From the NCBI GenBank assembly GCA_002299885.1, contig DBOB01000030.1:41376-105375 (forward strand): DNA of 64,000 nt. Direction: 5' to 3'. The translations under genes were made by a program, and so were the position numbers. Below, piece after piece: positions 36,201-44,769 of the stretch (its first letter is position 1; every line of letters begins with the position of its first letter). Origin of the DNA: Sediminibacterium sp. UBA657 (lineage in GTDB: Bacteria; Bacteroidota; Bacteroidia; Chitinophagales; Chitinophagaceae). The notes under the pieces were generated by a model. That model worked only from the letters and a program-made list of their open reading frames with translations, did not search any database and was not told the origin of the DNA.

Positions 36201-36928
36201 CTTCTGCCATGCAAGTGCCTGTCCCTAAATTAGCACTCTGTGAGGAATGGACCTTGACCGAAAAATTAGACCACGAAAAAGATATCACGGGTATGTTTAT
36301 GAGTGGACATCCCTTGGATCATTTTAATTTTGAATTAAAGCATTATGCCTTTACTCCAATCAACGAATACAACGAGGTAAAAGACAACCTGATAAGTTTC
36401 CCAAATAACCTAGGAAAAAACTTTAAGCTCGCCGGACTAATAACAGATGTGCAACATAGGATCACCAAAACAGGAAAAAACTTTGGCTCCTTTGCCATTG
36501 AAGATTTTACAGGCAAAACAGATTTCATTTTATGGAGTGATGATTATGTAAAATTTCAGAATTATTTAGAAGTGGGACAAAAAGTATGTATCAATGGTTC
36601 CTTCAGAAATAGATTCAATCAGCCGAATGTATTTGAATTTAAGTTACAGAATATGTCTCTTTTAGAAACGGTAAAGCAAATGCAAACCCGAACAGTAGAA
36701 CTAAGTTTGCATCCTGCAAACTTAAGGGCCGATATGATAGAATTTTTTGAAAAGAATATCAAAGCAAACCCAGGCAGGACTTCTCTTAAAATTACTTTTG
36801 TAGAACCAAGGGAGCAAATTGCAGCAAGTTTATTGTCAATAGACAAAGGCTTTTTGATCAATGACGAATTTGTACAATTCTTAGATCTGAACCCAGAATT
36901 AAACGTTCAAGTGAAACTAGCCAATTAA
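33251..36928 (+). CDS. dnaE: DNA polymerase III subunit alpha
   Basis: DnaE is the replicative polymerase. The 1225-aa protein (ATG at 33251; a TTG eight codons upstream is less likely) starts with the PHP domain SHLHVHTQYSLLDGAA. The polymerase palm carries VGPGRGSAAGSVVAYC and the catalytic aspartates in MPDIDTDFDDEGR. Fingers-region motifs include GDADVLRKAMGKK and AFNKSHSTCYAYVAYQTAY. An OB fold near residue 1065 (KNFKLAGLITDVQHRITKTG) and a C-terminal region follow. It is the DnaE1 type, not PolC. A short hairpin follows the stop. Confidence 0.97.
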   Translation: MPKFSHLHVHTQYSLLDGAASIDGLYKKAIKDEMPALAITDHGNMFGAFNFVSQAWKNTKIIGKDANGKDILAPTVKPIVGCEFYVVKDRHVKQFTKEHKDDRFHQVLLAKNAVGYQNLIKLTSLGYIEGMYSKYPRIDKELIEKYHEGIIATTCCIGAHVPQAILRDGEEAAEKEFKWWLDLFGEDYYIEIQRHEIPEQEIINNTLLKFSKKHKVSVIATNDSHYINEDDANAHDILLCINTGEKQSTPGFDDFVNDELQIKNRRFKFPNNKFYFKTQSEMIELFSDIPESIDNTNAIVDKVEVLNLKKDILLPAFPIPKSFQIHKDANMNQWEFLKHITWEGAHKRYDAITAEIQERIDFELFTIQTMGFAGYFLIVSDFIKAGREMDVFVGPGRGSAAGSVVAYCIGITNIDPIKYQLLFERFLNPDRKSMPDIDTDFDDEGRQKVIDYVVEKYGKEQVAQIITYGTMAAKSSIKDVARVMDLPLSESNLLAKLVPDKPGTELNRCLHAPITVKEGEKSLAEKEGYQTDDIDNIKKLREIYTGNDLRAAVLHEAERLEGSIRNTGIHAAGIIIAPSDLTEIMPVATAKDSTLWVTQIEGSVIEEAGVIKMDFLGLKTLSILKTALQLIKQNHGITIDLDSIPLDDEKTFHLYQRGETNATFQFESVGMQKYLRELKPDKFADLIAMNALYRPGPMAYIPNFVERKHGREIIQYDLPIMEEILADTYGITVYQEQVMLLSQKIAGFTKGDADVLRKAMGKKQKSVLDKMKAQFVEGAVKNGHPEKALDKIWSDWEAFAQYAFNKSHSTCYAYVAYQTAYLKAHYPGEYMSAVLNHAGSIDKITFFMEECKRMGIKVLGPNINESLQGFSVNKNGEIRFGLGGLKGVGEAAIEAIILERNKGGHFETMIDFIKRVLSRAVNKKSLESLAYSGTFDCFPEYHRAQYFNTGDGDRTNGMEKLIAYAQAIQSMTTGSTNTLFGDLPSAMQVPVPKLALCEEWTLTEKLDHEKDITGMFMSGHPLDHFNFELKHYAFTPINEYNEVKDNLISFPNNLGKNFKLAGLITDVQHRITKTGKNFGSFAIEDFTGKTDFILWSDDYVKFQNYLEVGQKVCINGSFRNRFNQPNVFEFKLQNMSLLETVKQMQTRTVELSLHPANLRADMIEFFEKNIKANPGRTSLKITFVEPREQIAASLLSIDKGFLINDEFVQFLDLNPELNVQVKLAN

Positions 36929-36932
36929 TTGT

Positions 36933-36950
36933 CCCCAATGTGGGGTTTTT
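36933..36950 (+). terminator. Short terminator after dnaE
   Basis: CCCCA-ATG-TGGGG is a 5-bp GC stem with a three-base loop followed by five T, five bases past the dnaE stop. Confidence 0.5.
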
Positions 36951-36990
36951 AAGTGGAAAAGTCAAGATGGCAGATATTAAAGTTTGGAGC

Positions 36991-36998
36991 TAATTTTG
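36991..36998 (+). promoter_or_regulatory. -7 element of trxA
   Basis: TAATTTTG fits TAnnTTTG and lies 41 bases before the trxA ATG. No TTTG is found at the 20-base spacing. Confidence 0.45.
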
Positions 36999-37039
36999 TA
37001 CAATAACAAATAAGAACAAGAAAATATAAATATACAATT

Positions 37040-37357
37040 ATGGCATTAGAATTTACAGACGCGAACTTTCAACAAACAGTGATTGAAAGTGACAAACTAA
37101 GTGTAATCGATTTTTGGGCAGAATGGTGTGGACCATGTCGTGCAATTGGACCAGTTATTGAAGAATTAGCAGTTCAGTACGAAGGAAAAGTGAATATTGG
37201 TAAAGTGAATGTGGATGTGAATCCTACATTGAGTACAAATTTTGGCATCACATCAATTCCTGCGATCCTTTTTGTGAAAGGTGGTCAAGTTGTTGACAAA
37301 CAAATTGGTGCAGTTCCAAAAGCCGTTTTAGACAAGAAGATCCAGTCTCACATGTAA
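37040..37357 (+). CDS. trxA: Thioredoxin
   Basis: The 105-aa cytoplasmic protein has the complete thioredoxin fold with active site AEWCGPC (about 27-33), the downstream KVNVDVNPTLSTNFGI segment and the cis-proline loop SIPAIL. It reduces protein disulfides and is recycled by TrxB, encoded at 18.3-19.2 kb. It is a single gene with a TAATTTTG -7 element and a terminator. No signal peptide is present, unlike the membrane-anchored thioredoxin-like proteins common in Bacteroidota. Confidence 0.96.
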   Translation: MALEFTDANFQQTVIESDKLSVIDFWAEWCGPCRAIGPVIEELAVQYEGKVNIGKVNVDVNPTLSTNFGITSIPAILFVKGGQVVDKQIGAVPKAVLDKKIQSHM

Positions 37358-37378
37358 ATGAAATAACAATTTTATCAA

Positions 37379-37409
37379 ATCCTGCTCATTCAACTGAGTG
37401 GGATTTTTT
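37379..37409 (+). terminator. Terminator of trxA
   Basis: ATCCTGCTCA pairs with TGAGTGGGAT (10 bp including two G-U pairs) across a six-base loop and is followed by six T. Confidence 0.8.
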
Positions 37410-37469
37410 ATTTACTCTAGTCCAAAAAATAACAATAATTTAATTACCTTCCTTTCCTAAATTTACCCC

Positions 37470-38732
37470 ATGGATAGATTCCAAGGCCTGATTGGCATTG
37501 TATTGATTTTAATGATTGCTTTCTTGTTTTCTAACAACAAAAAAAACATCAACTATCGTTTAGTTCTTAGTGGCTTAGCCCTTCAGTTAACCATTGGTAT
37601 TTTGATCCTAAAAATACCCGCTATAACAAGATTCTTTCAGATTTTAGGAAAAGGCATGGGTAAAATTGAGGAATTTGCGCGTCAAGGTGCGGCATTTGTT
37701 TACGGAGGTGTTGCCGCAATGGGTCCTACCGGCGCAACCGATTTTACCAATGGTGGTTTTGTTTTTGCATTTAACGTAACTGCAACTATTATATTAGTTT
37801 GTGTTTTAGTTGCTTTGTTTTATCATTTTGGTATCATGCAACGCATCATTTCTGTGATTGCCAAAGCAATGAATTTTATCATGCGTGTGAGTGGCGCAGA
37901 AGCATTGAGTAATGTGGCGAGTGCATTTGTAGGTCAGGTAGAAGCACAGGTAATGATTCGTCCATACTTGCCAACAATGACAAAAAGTGAAATCTTAGCG
38001 AGCATGAGTGGAAGCTTGGCTTGTATCGCTGGTGGAATTCTAGTTGTATATGCAAACATGGGTGCGCAAGCAGGGATGGATTTAGCACCAAAATTAATCA
38101 CAGCAAGTTTGATGGCCGCACCTGGTGCATTGGTCATTGCAAAAATATTATTCCCAGAAACTGAAGTTTCTCAAACAATGGGTAAAGTTACTTTAGAAGT
38201 AAAGAGTCAGTATAGCAATACCATCGACGCCATCACACACGGTGCAGGAGATGGATTTAAAATTGCGATGAACGTGATTGCGATGTTGATTGGTTTTATT
38301 GCTTTAATTGCTTTAGTGGACTGGAGCTTATTAAAAATTGGGCATCTTTTTAACGCCAATTTAGATTTAAGCTTAAATTTTATTTTTAGTAAATTATTTT
38401 ATCCTATGGCTTGGGCGATGGGTATCCCAACCGTGGATATACAAAATGCAGCAACGCTATTGGGTCAAAAATTAACCATCAATGAGTTTGTTGCGTTTAA
38501 AAGTTTAACCAGCAAAGTGATACCTATTGTAACAGAAAAAGGTTTGTTGATTGTGAGTATCGCCATTTGTGGTTTTGCCAATTTTAGTAGTGTAGGTATG
38601 TTAATTGGCGGTATTGGAGAACTTGCTCCAACTCGCCGTAAAGACCTTGCTGAATTAGGCCTTAAAGCACTTTTAGCAGGAACTTTAGCATCCTATTTAT
38701 CTGCAAGTATCGCAGGTATTTTAATTGGTTAA
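37470..38732 (+). CDS. Concentrative nucleoside transporter (NupC/CNT family)
   Basis: The 420-aa inner-membrane protein imports nucleosides with a proton or sodium gradient. It has about 8-10 hydrophobic helices. Family motifs are GGFVFAFNV near residue 95, SGAEALSNVASAFVGQVEA (about 141-159), the MSGSLACIAGGILVVYA helix, and the C-terminal ICGFANFSSVGMLIGGIGEL that lines the substrate site. Length is typical for bacterial CNTs. Ion coupling cannot be decided by eye. No nucleoside-catabolic gene adjoins it. Confidence 0.9.
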   Translation: MDRFQGLIGIVLILMIAFLFSNNKKNINYRLVLSGLALQLTIGILILKIPAITRFFQILGKGMGKIEEFARQGAAFVYGGVAAMGPTGATDFTNGGFVFAFNVTATIILVCVLVALFYHFGIMQRIISVIAKAMNFIMRVSGAEALSNVASAFVGQVEAQVMIRPYLPTMTKSEILASMSGSLACIAGGILVVYANMGAQAGMDLAPKLITASLMAAPGALVIAKILFPETEVSQTMGKVTLEVKSQYSNTIDAITHGAGDGFKIAMNVIAMLIGFIALIALVDWSLLKIGHLFNANLDLSLNFIFSKLFYPMAWAMGIPTVDIQNAATLLGQKLTINEFVAFKSLTSKVIPIVTEKGLLIVSIAICGFANFSSVGMLIGGIGELAPTRRKDLAELGLKALLAGTLASYLSASIAGILIG

Positions 38733-38825
38733 TTTGTAAATACCATTCATCCATTCCCGGTTAAAGCTTATTCTAATTATAAGGAAAGACTTTAAACATA
38801 AGATGGTAATCAAGTGCTTAATGAC

Positions 38826-38833
38826 TAACTTTG
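38826..38833 (+). promoter_or_regulatory. -7 element of mqnE
   Basis: TAACTTTG matches TAnnTTTG and ends 19 bases before the mqnE ATG. Confidence 0.5.
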
Positions 38834-38852
38834 TGGCCTAATTTCATAGTAT

Positions 38853-40010
38853 ATGAACAAGGCACAAATTCAGGTTCTGGTAGATACGCAAGCAGATCCA
38901 ATATTAAAATCTATTGGTCAAAAGATCCTTCATAATGAACGTATCAGTTTTGAAGATGGTGTTGCCTTGTTCGAAAAATCTTCTCTTCCCTATGTAGGTG
39001 CATTGGCCAACTGGAAAAGAAATGAATTGCATGGTGATATTACCTATTTCAATCGCAATTTTCATATAGAACCAACCAATGTCTGTGTCTTCTCTTGTAA
39101 GTTTTGTTCTTACTCAAAATTATATGCCCATAAAGAAGAAGGATGGGAATTAACAATAGACCAAATGATGGATATTGTTCGTTCTTATGATGGCAAGCCA
39201 GTGACAGAAGTGCATATTGTTGGTGGTGTGCATCCTAAATTAACTTTAGCATTTTTCTTAGACTTAATGCGGGCCATCAAAGCACATCGTCCCGAACTAC
39301 ATATCAAAGCATTTACGCCGGTAGAACTAGATTATATGTTCCGTAAAGCAAAAGTATCTATTCAAGAAGGGATGCGTTTAGCACATGAAGCAGGATTGGA
39401 TTCTTTACCTGGTGGTGGTGCAGAAATTTTTCATCCAGATGTTCGTACGATTATTTGTGATGATAAGGTAGATGCCAATGGATGGTTGGAAATTCACCAA
39501 ACAGCTCATGAACTTGGCATGCATAGCAATGCCACTTTATTGTATGGCCATATTGAAAAATACGAGCACCGTGTAGACCATATGGAACGCTTAAGACAAT
39601 TACAAGATCAAACAAAAGGTTTCAATACATTCATTCCACTTAAGTTTAGAAACAAGGACAATGAAATGCATGATGTGCCAGAATCCACCATGCTCGAAGA
39701 TTTAAAGATGTACGCCATCTCGAGATTGTATTTGGATAATTTCCCACATATCAAAGCCTACTGGCCAATGCTAGGCAGACAGGTTGCACAATTGACATTA
39801 AGCTATGGTGTGAATGATATAGATGGCACCATCGATGATACCACTAAGATATACTCTATGGCAGGAAGCGAAGAACAAAATCCTGCTATGACTACTTTGG
39901 AATTGGTTCGTTTAATCAAGCAAGCAAAAAGAACACCTATTGAACGCGGCACATTATACAATGTGATCCAAGATTTTAGTTTGGTAGATGAAGCAGCTAT
40001 CGAAGCTTAA
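38853..40010 (+). CDS. mqnE: Aminofutalosine synthase (radical SAM)
   Basis: MqnE joins SAM-derived adenosine to 3-[(1-carboxyvinyl)oxy]benzoate in the futalosine route to menaquinone. The 385-aa protein has the radical-SAM cluster motif with Cys78, Cys82 and Cys85 (CVFSCKFC), followed by EVHIVGGVHPKLTL, IKAFTPVELDYMFRKAKVS and GLDSLPGGGAEIFHPDVR. Together these separate MqnE from the related MqnC. The organism therefore likely makes menaquinone by this alternative pathway, although mqnA, mqnC and mqnD are not in the window. The stop overlaps the convergent sdaA stop by four bases. Confidence 0.93.
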   Translation: MNKAQIQVLVDTQADPILKSIGQKILHNERISFEDGVALFEKSSLPYVGALANWKRNELHGDITYFNRNFHIEPTNVCVFSCKFCSYSKLYAHKEEGWELTIDQMMDIVRSYDGKPVTEVHIVGGVHPKLTLAFFLDLMRAIKAHRPELHIKAFTPVELDYMFRKAKVSIQEGMRLAHEAGLDSLPGGGAEIFHPDVRTIICDDKVDANGWLEIHQTAHELGMHSNATLLYGHIEKYEHRVDHMERLRQLQDQTKGFNTFIPLKFRNKDNEMHDVPESTMLEDLKMYAISRLYLDNFPHIKAYWPMLGRQVAQLTLSYGVNDIDGTIDDTTKIYSMAGSEEQNPAMTTLELVRLIKQAKRTPIERGTLYNVIQDFSLVDEAAIEA

Positions 40011-41476
40011 CATTCAGCTAATCCAATTGGAATCTGAGTAGCCAATCCTCCGTCTGCAGTCTCCTTATATTTAACATTCATATCCAATGCAGTTTGCCAC
40101 ATTGTATGAATCACTTTATCCAAACTTACCAACGCGTAATCTGGCTTACTTTGTAATGCTAATTGCGCAGCAGTAATGGCTTTGATCGCACCCATTGTAT
40201 TGCGTTCAATACAAGGAATCTGAACCAATCCGCCCACTGGGTCACAGGTTAAACCTAAATGATGCTCCATGGCAATTTCTCCTGCCATTAAAACTTGTCT
40301 TTGGTTACCACCAAGCAATTCTGTTAATCCTGCTGCGGCCATCGCTGATGAAACGCCAATCTCTGCCTGACATCCACCCATTGCTGCAGAAATTGTCGCA
40401 CCGTTTTTAAATAAAATTCCAATCGCATTTGCGGTCAATAAAAATTTATGAATGTCTTGTTGACTTCCTTTATTGCAAAAATTAATTGCATACATCAATA
40501 CAGCAGGAATGACACCAGCAGCGCCATTCGTAGGTGCAGTCACTACCCTTCCAAAACTTGCATTCTCTTCGTTCACAGCCAATGCAAAACAACTTACCCA
40601 ATCTAGTATATATGAAAAGTCACCGCCACCACTTTGGATTTGTTGCATCCACGCCTCCATCGTCTGCGTATCTGCATTGATGTCTTCATTTTTTATCTTT
40701 AATAATTTAGTATTCAAATCGGATGCCCTTCTGTGCACTTGTAGTCCACCAGGTAAAATACCATTCGCATGTACGCCTTTATAAATGCAATCCAGCATGG
40801 TCTTCCACAATCGATCCAGACCTTCTTCTAAAGCATGTTCTGAATGTAATTGCTTTTCGTTTTCTCTAACAATATCAGAAATGGGTAAACCTGTTTTAAT
40901 ACACCAGTGAATTAAATCATTGGTACTAAAAAAATTAAAAGGTACTTCGATATTGGTTTCCTTTTTATCTTCTATTATTTTTCCTAATTCTAAACCATCT
41001 TCAGAAGCTTCCGTCTCTATAAAGCCGCCGCCAACGGAATAATAAGTATAGGTTTTTACAGCATCCTTTAATTCTACCACAAATTGCATTGCATTGGGAT
41101 GATAAGGCAAACTTTTATCCTTCAAAAAAACTAAATGATTGTTGTAGTCAAATGTAATCGGATGCACCCCATTCAATAAAATATTTTGTGTATCCTTAAT
41201 ACTTTGAACTTTTTGCGCAATCAAACGCGTATCGGTTGTTACAGGATCTTCTCCCTGCAAACCCATTAAAATAGCTGTATCCGTTCCATGTCCATTCCCT
41301 GTTTTCGCCAAAGAACCATATAGGTATACATGCAAAGCATTGATATTATTAATCCCCGACAAATCGCTAACCCTTTTCATCATATGTTTTGCCGCCAACC
41401 AAGGTCCTAGGGTATGAGAACTAGAAGGTCCGACACCAATTTTAAACATATCGAACACTGAGATAAACTTTTCCAT
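40007..41476 (-). CDS. sdaA: L-serine ammonia-lyase, iron-sulfur type
   Basis: The enzyme deaminates L-serine to pyruvate using a [4Fe-4S] cluster. The 489-aa protein is the single-chain form, with the beta-type domain first (FDMFKIGVGPSSSHTLGPWLAA) and the alpha domain after about residue 205. The latter contains GRVVTAPTNGAAGVIPAVL, GGCQAEIGVSSAMAAAGL and the cluster region LTCDPVGGLVQIPCIERN. I use the ATG at 41476; the open frame runs 17 codons further but MEKFISVFDMF is the family start. A -7 element TAAATTTG lies nine bases upstream of this ATG. It works opposite to the serA pathway. Confidence 0.94.
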   Translation of the reverse strand: MEKFISVFDMFKIGVGPSSSHTLGPWLAAKHMMKRVSDLSGINNINALHVYLYGSLAKTGNGHGTDTAILMGLQGEDPVTTDTRLIAQKVQSIKDTQNILLNGVHPITFDYNNHLVFLKDKSLPYHPNAMQFVVELKDAVKTYTYYSVGGGFIETEASEDGLELGKIIEDKKETNIEVPFNFFSTNDLIHWCIKTGLPISDIVRENEKQLHSEHALEEGLDRLWKTMLDCIYKGVHANGILPGGLQVHRRASDLNTKLLKIKNEDINADTQTMEAWMQQIQSGGGDFSYILDWVSCFALAVNEENASFGRVVTAPTNGAAGVIPAVLMYAINFCNKGSQQDIHKFLLTANAIGILFKNGATISAAMGGCQAEIGVSSAMAAAGLTELLGGNQRQVLMAGEIAMEHHLGLTCDPVGGLVQIPCIERNTMGAIKAITAAQLALQSKPDYALVSLDKVIHTMWQTALDMNVKYKETADGGLATQIPIGLAEC

Positions 41477-41484
41477 AAGTAAAA

Positions 41485-41492
41485 CAAATTTA
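41485..41492 (-). promoter_or_regulatory. -7 element of sdaA
   Basis: TAAATTTG on the minus strand ends eight bases before the ATG at 41476. A TTG 22 bases further upstream is a possible -33 element. The short spacing to the ATG supports the chosen start. Confidence 0.5.
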
Positions 41493-41605
41493 AGTGAGTT
41501 TCCAGTAGATATGCACAATTGGGGCATAATTTAATCCTAAATGGAAAGTAAAAAGGATGGCTGTTTGGCAATTATTTGCGAAATTTGAATAACAAATAAT
41601 ACACT

Positions 41606-42796
41606 ATGGAATTATCTTCTCTTTTAAACAGATTTAGTGAACCTGAAACTTTAAAAATGGCCAAATTAGGTCGTGAATTAAGGGCAAAGGGTGTTGATGT
41701 GATTGACCTAAGCTTGGGTGAACCAGATTTTGATACCCCACAACATATTAAAGATGCAGCCATAAAAGCCATCAATGATAACTGGAGTCACTATACCCCA
41801 GTGGCAGGTTTTTTAGATTTAAGAGAAGCCGTTTGTACTAAATTAAAAAGAGACAACAATCTTGACTATACCCCTGATCAAATTATTACTTCTACCGGTG
41901 CGAAGCAAAGTTTAGCGAATGCTTTATTGGCTTTAGTAGACGAAGGTGATGAAGTCATCATCCCTACCCCATATTGGGTGACTTATTCCGAGTTGGTTAA
42001 AATTGCGCGTGGTAAAGTGGTTGAAATAAGAACCACTGTTGAAGCAGGATTTAAAGCAACGACAGCACAAATAGAAGCAGCAATTACTCCTAAGACAAAA
42101 GTATTCATGTTCTCATCTCCTTGTAATCCTTCTGGTGCAGTTTATAGCAAAGCAGAATTGGAAGCATTGGCGAACTTGTTTAAAAAATATCCTCATATCA
42201 CCATCTTATCGGATGAGATTTATGAATACATCAACTTTATTGGCAAGCACGAAAGCATTGCGCAGTTTAGTGAAATAAAAGACCAAGTGATTGTGATCAA
42301 TGGATTGAGCAAAGGCTTTGCAATGACTGGTTGGCGTTTAGGTTATACCGCATCTAATATAACGTTAGCAAAAGCGATGGAAAAATTACAAGGTCAATTT
42401 ACTTCTGGTACATGTTCTATCACCCAAAAAGCTGCAGTAGCGGCATTGGTGGGCGACTTAAAACCATCTATCGCAATGACAGAAGAATTTACCCGTCGTC
42501 GAACAACCACATTAGCCTTGGTGAATGCGATGCCTGGATTTAAATGTTTTGCACCCGAAGGCGCATTTTATGTGTTCCCAGACGTAAGTAGTTATTATGG
42601 AAAATCTGATGGACAACAAACTATAACCAATGCCTCAGACCTTAGCATGTTCTTATTGAATACTGCACATGTATCTTCTGTGATGGGAGATGCTTTTGGC
42701 GAGCCGCATTGTGTTCGTTTCTCTTTTGCAAACAGCATGGAAAATATCGAAAAAGCTTGGGCTAGAATTAGAGAAGCGTTAGCTACTTTAAAATAA
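41606..42796 (+). CDS. Class I PLP aminotransferase, aspartate aminotransferase-like
   Basis: The 396-aa protein is a fold-type I aminotransferase of the Ib (thermophile/Bacteroidota AspC) subgroup, which transfers amino groups between aspartate or similar acids and 2-oxoglutarate. It has the substrate-loop SLGEPDFDTP near 35, the SHYTPVAGFLDLREAV segment, FMFSSPCNPSGAVY, and the PLP-binding Lys in INGLSKGFAMTGWRLGY (about 232-248). Arg in CVRFSFANS would bind the substrate carboxylate. Exact specificity (Asp, or aromatic side activity) is inference. It begins a two-gene unit with the rlmK-like gene, 11 bases downstream. Confidence 0.88.
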   Translation: MELSSLLNRFSEPETLKMAKLGRELRAKGVDVIDLSLGEPDFDTPQHIKDAAIKAINDNWSHYTPVAGFLDLREAVCTKLKRDNNLDYTPDQIITSTGAKQSLANALLALVDEGDEVIIPTPYWVTYSELVKIARGKVVEIRTTVEAGFKATTAQIEAAITPKTKVFMFSSPCNPSGAVYSKAELEALANLFKKYPHITILSDEIYEYINFIGKHESIAQFSEIKDQVIVINGLSKGFAMTGWRLGYTASNITLAKAMEKLQGQFTSGTCSITQKAAVAALVGDLKPSIAMTEEFTRRRTTTLALVNAMPGFKCFAPEGAFYVFPDVSSYYGKSDGQQTITNASDLSMFLLNTAHVSSVMGDAFGEPHCVRFSFANSMENIEKAWARIREALATLK

Positions 42797-42807
42797 GTCC
42801 TCTATAC

Positions 42808-43767
42808 ATGACGCCCGAAAAATTTCAAATGTTTGAAAATCGATTGCTTAAAAATTATAAGCATCGATTAAAACAAGCTAAGCGACTCAACGTCACTTGC
42901 TGGAGACTTTATGATCATGACTTACCAGAATTTCCCATTTGTGTAGAATTATACGAAGAGTATATTTACATAGCAGAGTACAATAGACGTCATGCACTAA
43001 CAGATGAAGAACACGATATTTGGTTCAATGAAACCAAAAAAATCATTGCCGACATGACAGGGGTTTCTATTGATAAAATGTTTGTGAAATTGCGTAAGCG
43101 TATGTCTCATCGAGAAGGGCAATACGAAAAAGAAGCAGTGACTGAATCCAAAATCATTACCGTTCAAGAAAACGGTTTACAGTTTTTAGTCAACTTAACC
43201 GACTACTTAGATACTGGCTTATTTTTAGACCACCGTGTCACCAGACAAATGGTTCAGGCAGAAGCAAAGGATACCCATTTTTTAAATTTGTTTTCATATA
43301 CAAGTTCTTTTTCGGTGTATGCCGCAAAAGCAGGCGCTAAATCAGTTACATCAGTTGACTTATCTAAAACTTATTTAAGTTGGAGCGAAGAAAATTTTAA
43401 ACTCAATCAAATAGCTGCCTCATCAGCCTATCAGTTTATACATGCAGATGTGAAACAATATTTAAAAACATTGCCAGTCAATTTTTATGATTTAGTGGTG
43501 ATGGATCCTCCTACCTTTAGCAATAGTAAAAGAATGAAGGATATTTTAGACATTCAAAGAGACCATGTGGAATTAATCAATGATATGTTGAAAGCGATGA
43601 AGCCTGGAGGTATTTTATATTTTAGCACCAATTTTACGCAGTTCATCATTGATACAGAACAAATAAAAAGTGATCAAATCAAAGACATCACTAAAGCCAC
43701 TACGCCATTTGATTTTGAAGGAAGATTGAAACGTTGGTGTTATAAAATTATAAAGCCGCTCGGATAG
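42808..43767 (+). CDS. Stand-alone RlmK-like 23S rRNA methyltransferase
   Basis: The 319-aa protein aligns by motif with the C-terminal (RlmK) half of the E. coli RlmKL fusion, which makes m7G2069 in 23S rRNA. Shared features are ENRLLKNYKHRLKQAKRLNV, CWRLYDHDLPEFPICVELYE, VNLTDYLDTGLFLDHRVTR, SAM motif I LNLFSYTSSFSVYAAKAGA and motif IV VMDPPTFSNSKRM. It lacks the THUMP and RlmL domains. Placement in the wider RlmI/RlmK family is firm; the precise target base is inferred. It overlaps the convergent coaE by 20 bases. Confidence 0.82.
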   Translation: MTPEKFQMFENRLLKNYKHRLKQAKRLNVTCWRLYDHDLPEFPICVELYEEYIYIAEYNRRHALTDEEHDIWFNETKKIIADMTGVSIDKMFVKLRKRMSHREGQYEKEAVTESKIITVQENGLQFLVNLTDYLDTGLFLDHRVTRQMVQAEAKDTHFLNLFSYTSSFSVYAAKAGAKSVTSVDLSKTYLSWSEENFKLNQIAASSAYQFIHADVKQYLKTLPVNFYDLVVMDPPTFSNSKRMKDILDIQRDHVELINDMLKAMKPGGILYFSTNFTQFIIDTEQIKSDQIKDITKATTPFDFEGRLKRWCYKIIKPLG

Positions 43768-44335
43768 CTTTGTCTATTTCTAAGACTTGTGGAATCACCA
43801 TTTGTTGATTGTTATTTTCAATCACATAATCACATAAGCGCATTTTAATTGTATCCAAAATTTGATTGCGCATACGTGCATCTACTTGGTCTTTTGTAAT
43901 GCCATCTCTTTGCATCACCCTATGTGTCCTAAGAGATAGAGGCGCTGTCACACCAATGACTTTAAATAAACCATCTGCTGTACCAGATTCAAAAATGAGT
44001 GCGGCTTCTTTGATCACATAAGGAGTAGTTTGTTTTGCTGCCCAATCTTTTGCAGCTTGAATAGTCACTGGGTGCACAATGGCATTGAGTAATTGAAGTT
44101 GGAAGGGATCATTGAAAACAATGCTGGCTAATTTTTCTTTATCCAAGCCATTCTCATTGTATATTTCTAAACCAAATTGTTCAATTAATTTAGTTTTAAT
44201 TTCAGGACTTGTTTGCATAATGCGCTTGGCTTCGTCATCGGCATTGAACACAGGTATACCAAGGGTTGCAAACACTTTTGCGACCACCGATTTTCCTGAC
44301 CCAATCCCGCCTGTTAAACCAATCATTGTTGCCAT
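43748..44335 (-). CDS. coaE: Dephospho-CoA kinase
   Basis: CoaE phosphorylates the 3' hydroxyl of dephospho-CoA in the last step of coenzyme A synthesis. The 195-aa protein opens with the P-loop GLTGGIGSGKSVVAKVF (7-23), then VFNADDEAKRIM and VHPVTIQAAKDW, and the C-terminal lid region with RMRNQ. Length is normal. It lies after the yajC terminator, so it probably has its own promoter or depends on read-through. Its last 20 bases overlap the end of the rlmK-like gene on the other strand. Confidence 0.94.
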   Translation of the reverse strand: MATMIGLTGGIGSGKSVVAKVFATLGIPVFNADDEAKRIMQTSPEIKTKLIEQFGLEIYNENGLDKEKLASIVFNDPFQLQLLNAIVHPVTIQAAKDWAAKQTTPYVIKEAALIFESGTADGLFKVIGVTAPLSLRTHRVMQRDGITKDQVDARMRNQILDTIKMRLCDYVIENNNQQMVIPQVLEIDKAIRAAL

Positions 44336-44344
44336 AAGCTAATC

Positions 44345-44394
44345 AAAAAAAATCCGAAATCAGTTTCCAATTATTTGGAGGCTAATTTCGGATT
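44345..44394 (-). terminator. Terminator after yajC
   Basis: AATCCGAAAT (44351-44360) and ATTTCGGATT (44385-44394) form a perfect 10-bp stem with a 24-base loop, followed on the minus strand by a long T-run. It separates nusB-yajC from coaE. Confidence 0.75.
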
Positions 44395-44414
44395 ATATCA
44401 TTTAAATAATAGTC

Positions 44415-44720
44415 TTATTTGTTGATTGCTTGAGACCACTCTAAGCTAATAGAAGATCTTTCAATCTTTAAATAACTACCTGGACTCACTTCCAATTGAA
44501 TGGTATTGTCTTCATTCACTTTATTGATTGTACCGTGTATACCTGCAATGGTAACTACTTTATCACCCTTTTGCATTTTATCAATAAATTTCTTTTGCTC
44601 TTTTGCTTTTTTAGCTTGTGGACGTATCATGAAAAACCAGAAAACCAAGATAATACCACCTAACATGATCAATTGAAAAGTTCCACCTTGTTGTGGTGCT
44701 TGTAATAAAATTTGTGTCAT
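44415..44720 (-). CDS. yajC: Preprotein translocase subunit YajC
   Basis: YajC is a small membrane partner of SecDF. The 101-aa protein has one N-terminal transmembrane helix (LIMLGGIILVFWFFMI) followed by the family signature RPQAKKAKEQKKFIDKMQKGDKVVTIAGIHG and a short soluble domain. I use the ATG at 44720, which puts the helix at the usual distance; an upstream start at 44753 would add 11 residues. It is 49 bases downstream of nusB, likely in the same transcript. secDF itself is at 49.6-52.6 kb. Confidence 0.93.
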   Translation of the reverse strand: MTQILLQAPQQGGTFQLIMLGGIILVFWFFMIRPQAKKAKEQKKFIDKMQKGDKVVTIAGIHGTINKVNEDNTIQLEVSPGSYLKIERSSISLEWSQAINK

Positions 44721-44769
44721 TTTGTTTTGTTTATGTTTTAAACTTGAATACAAAGATAGTGCAAACCAA

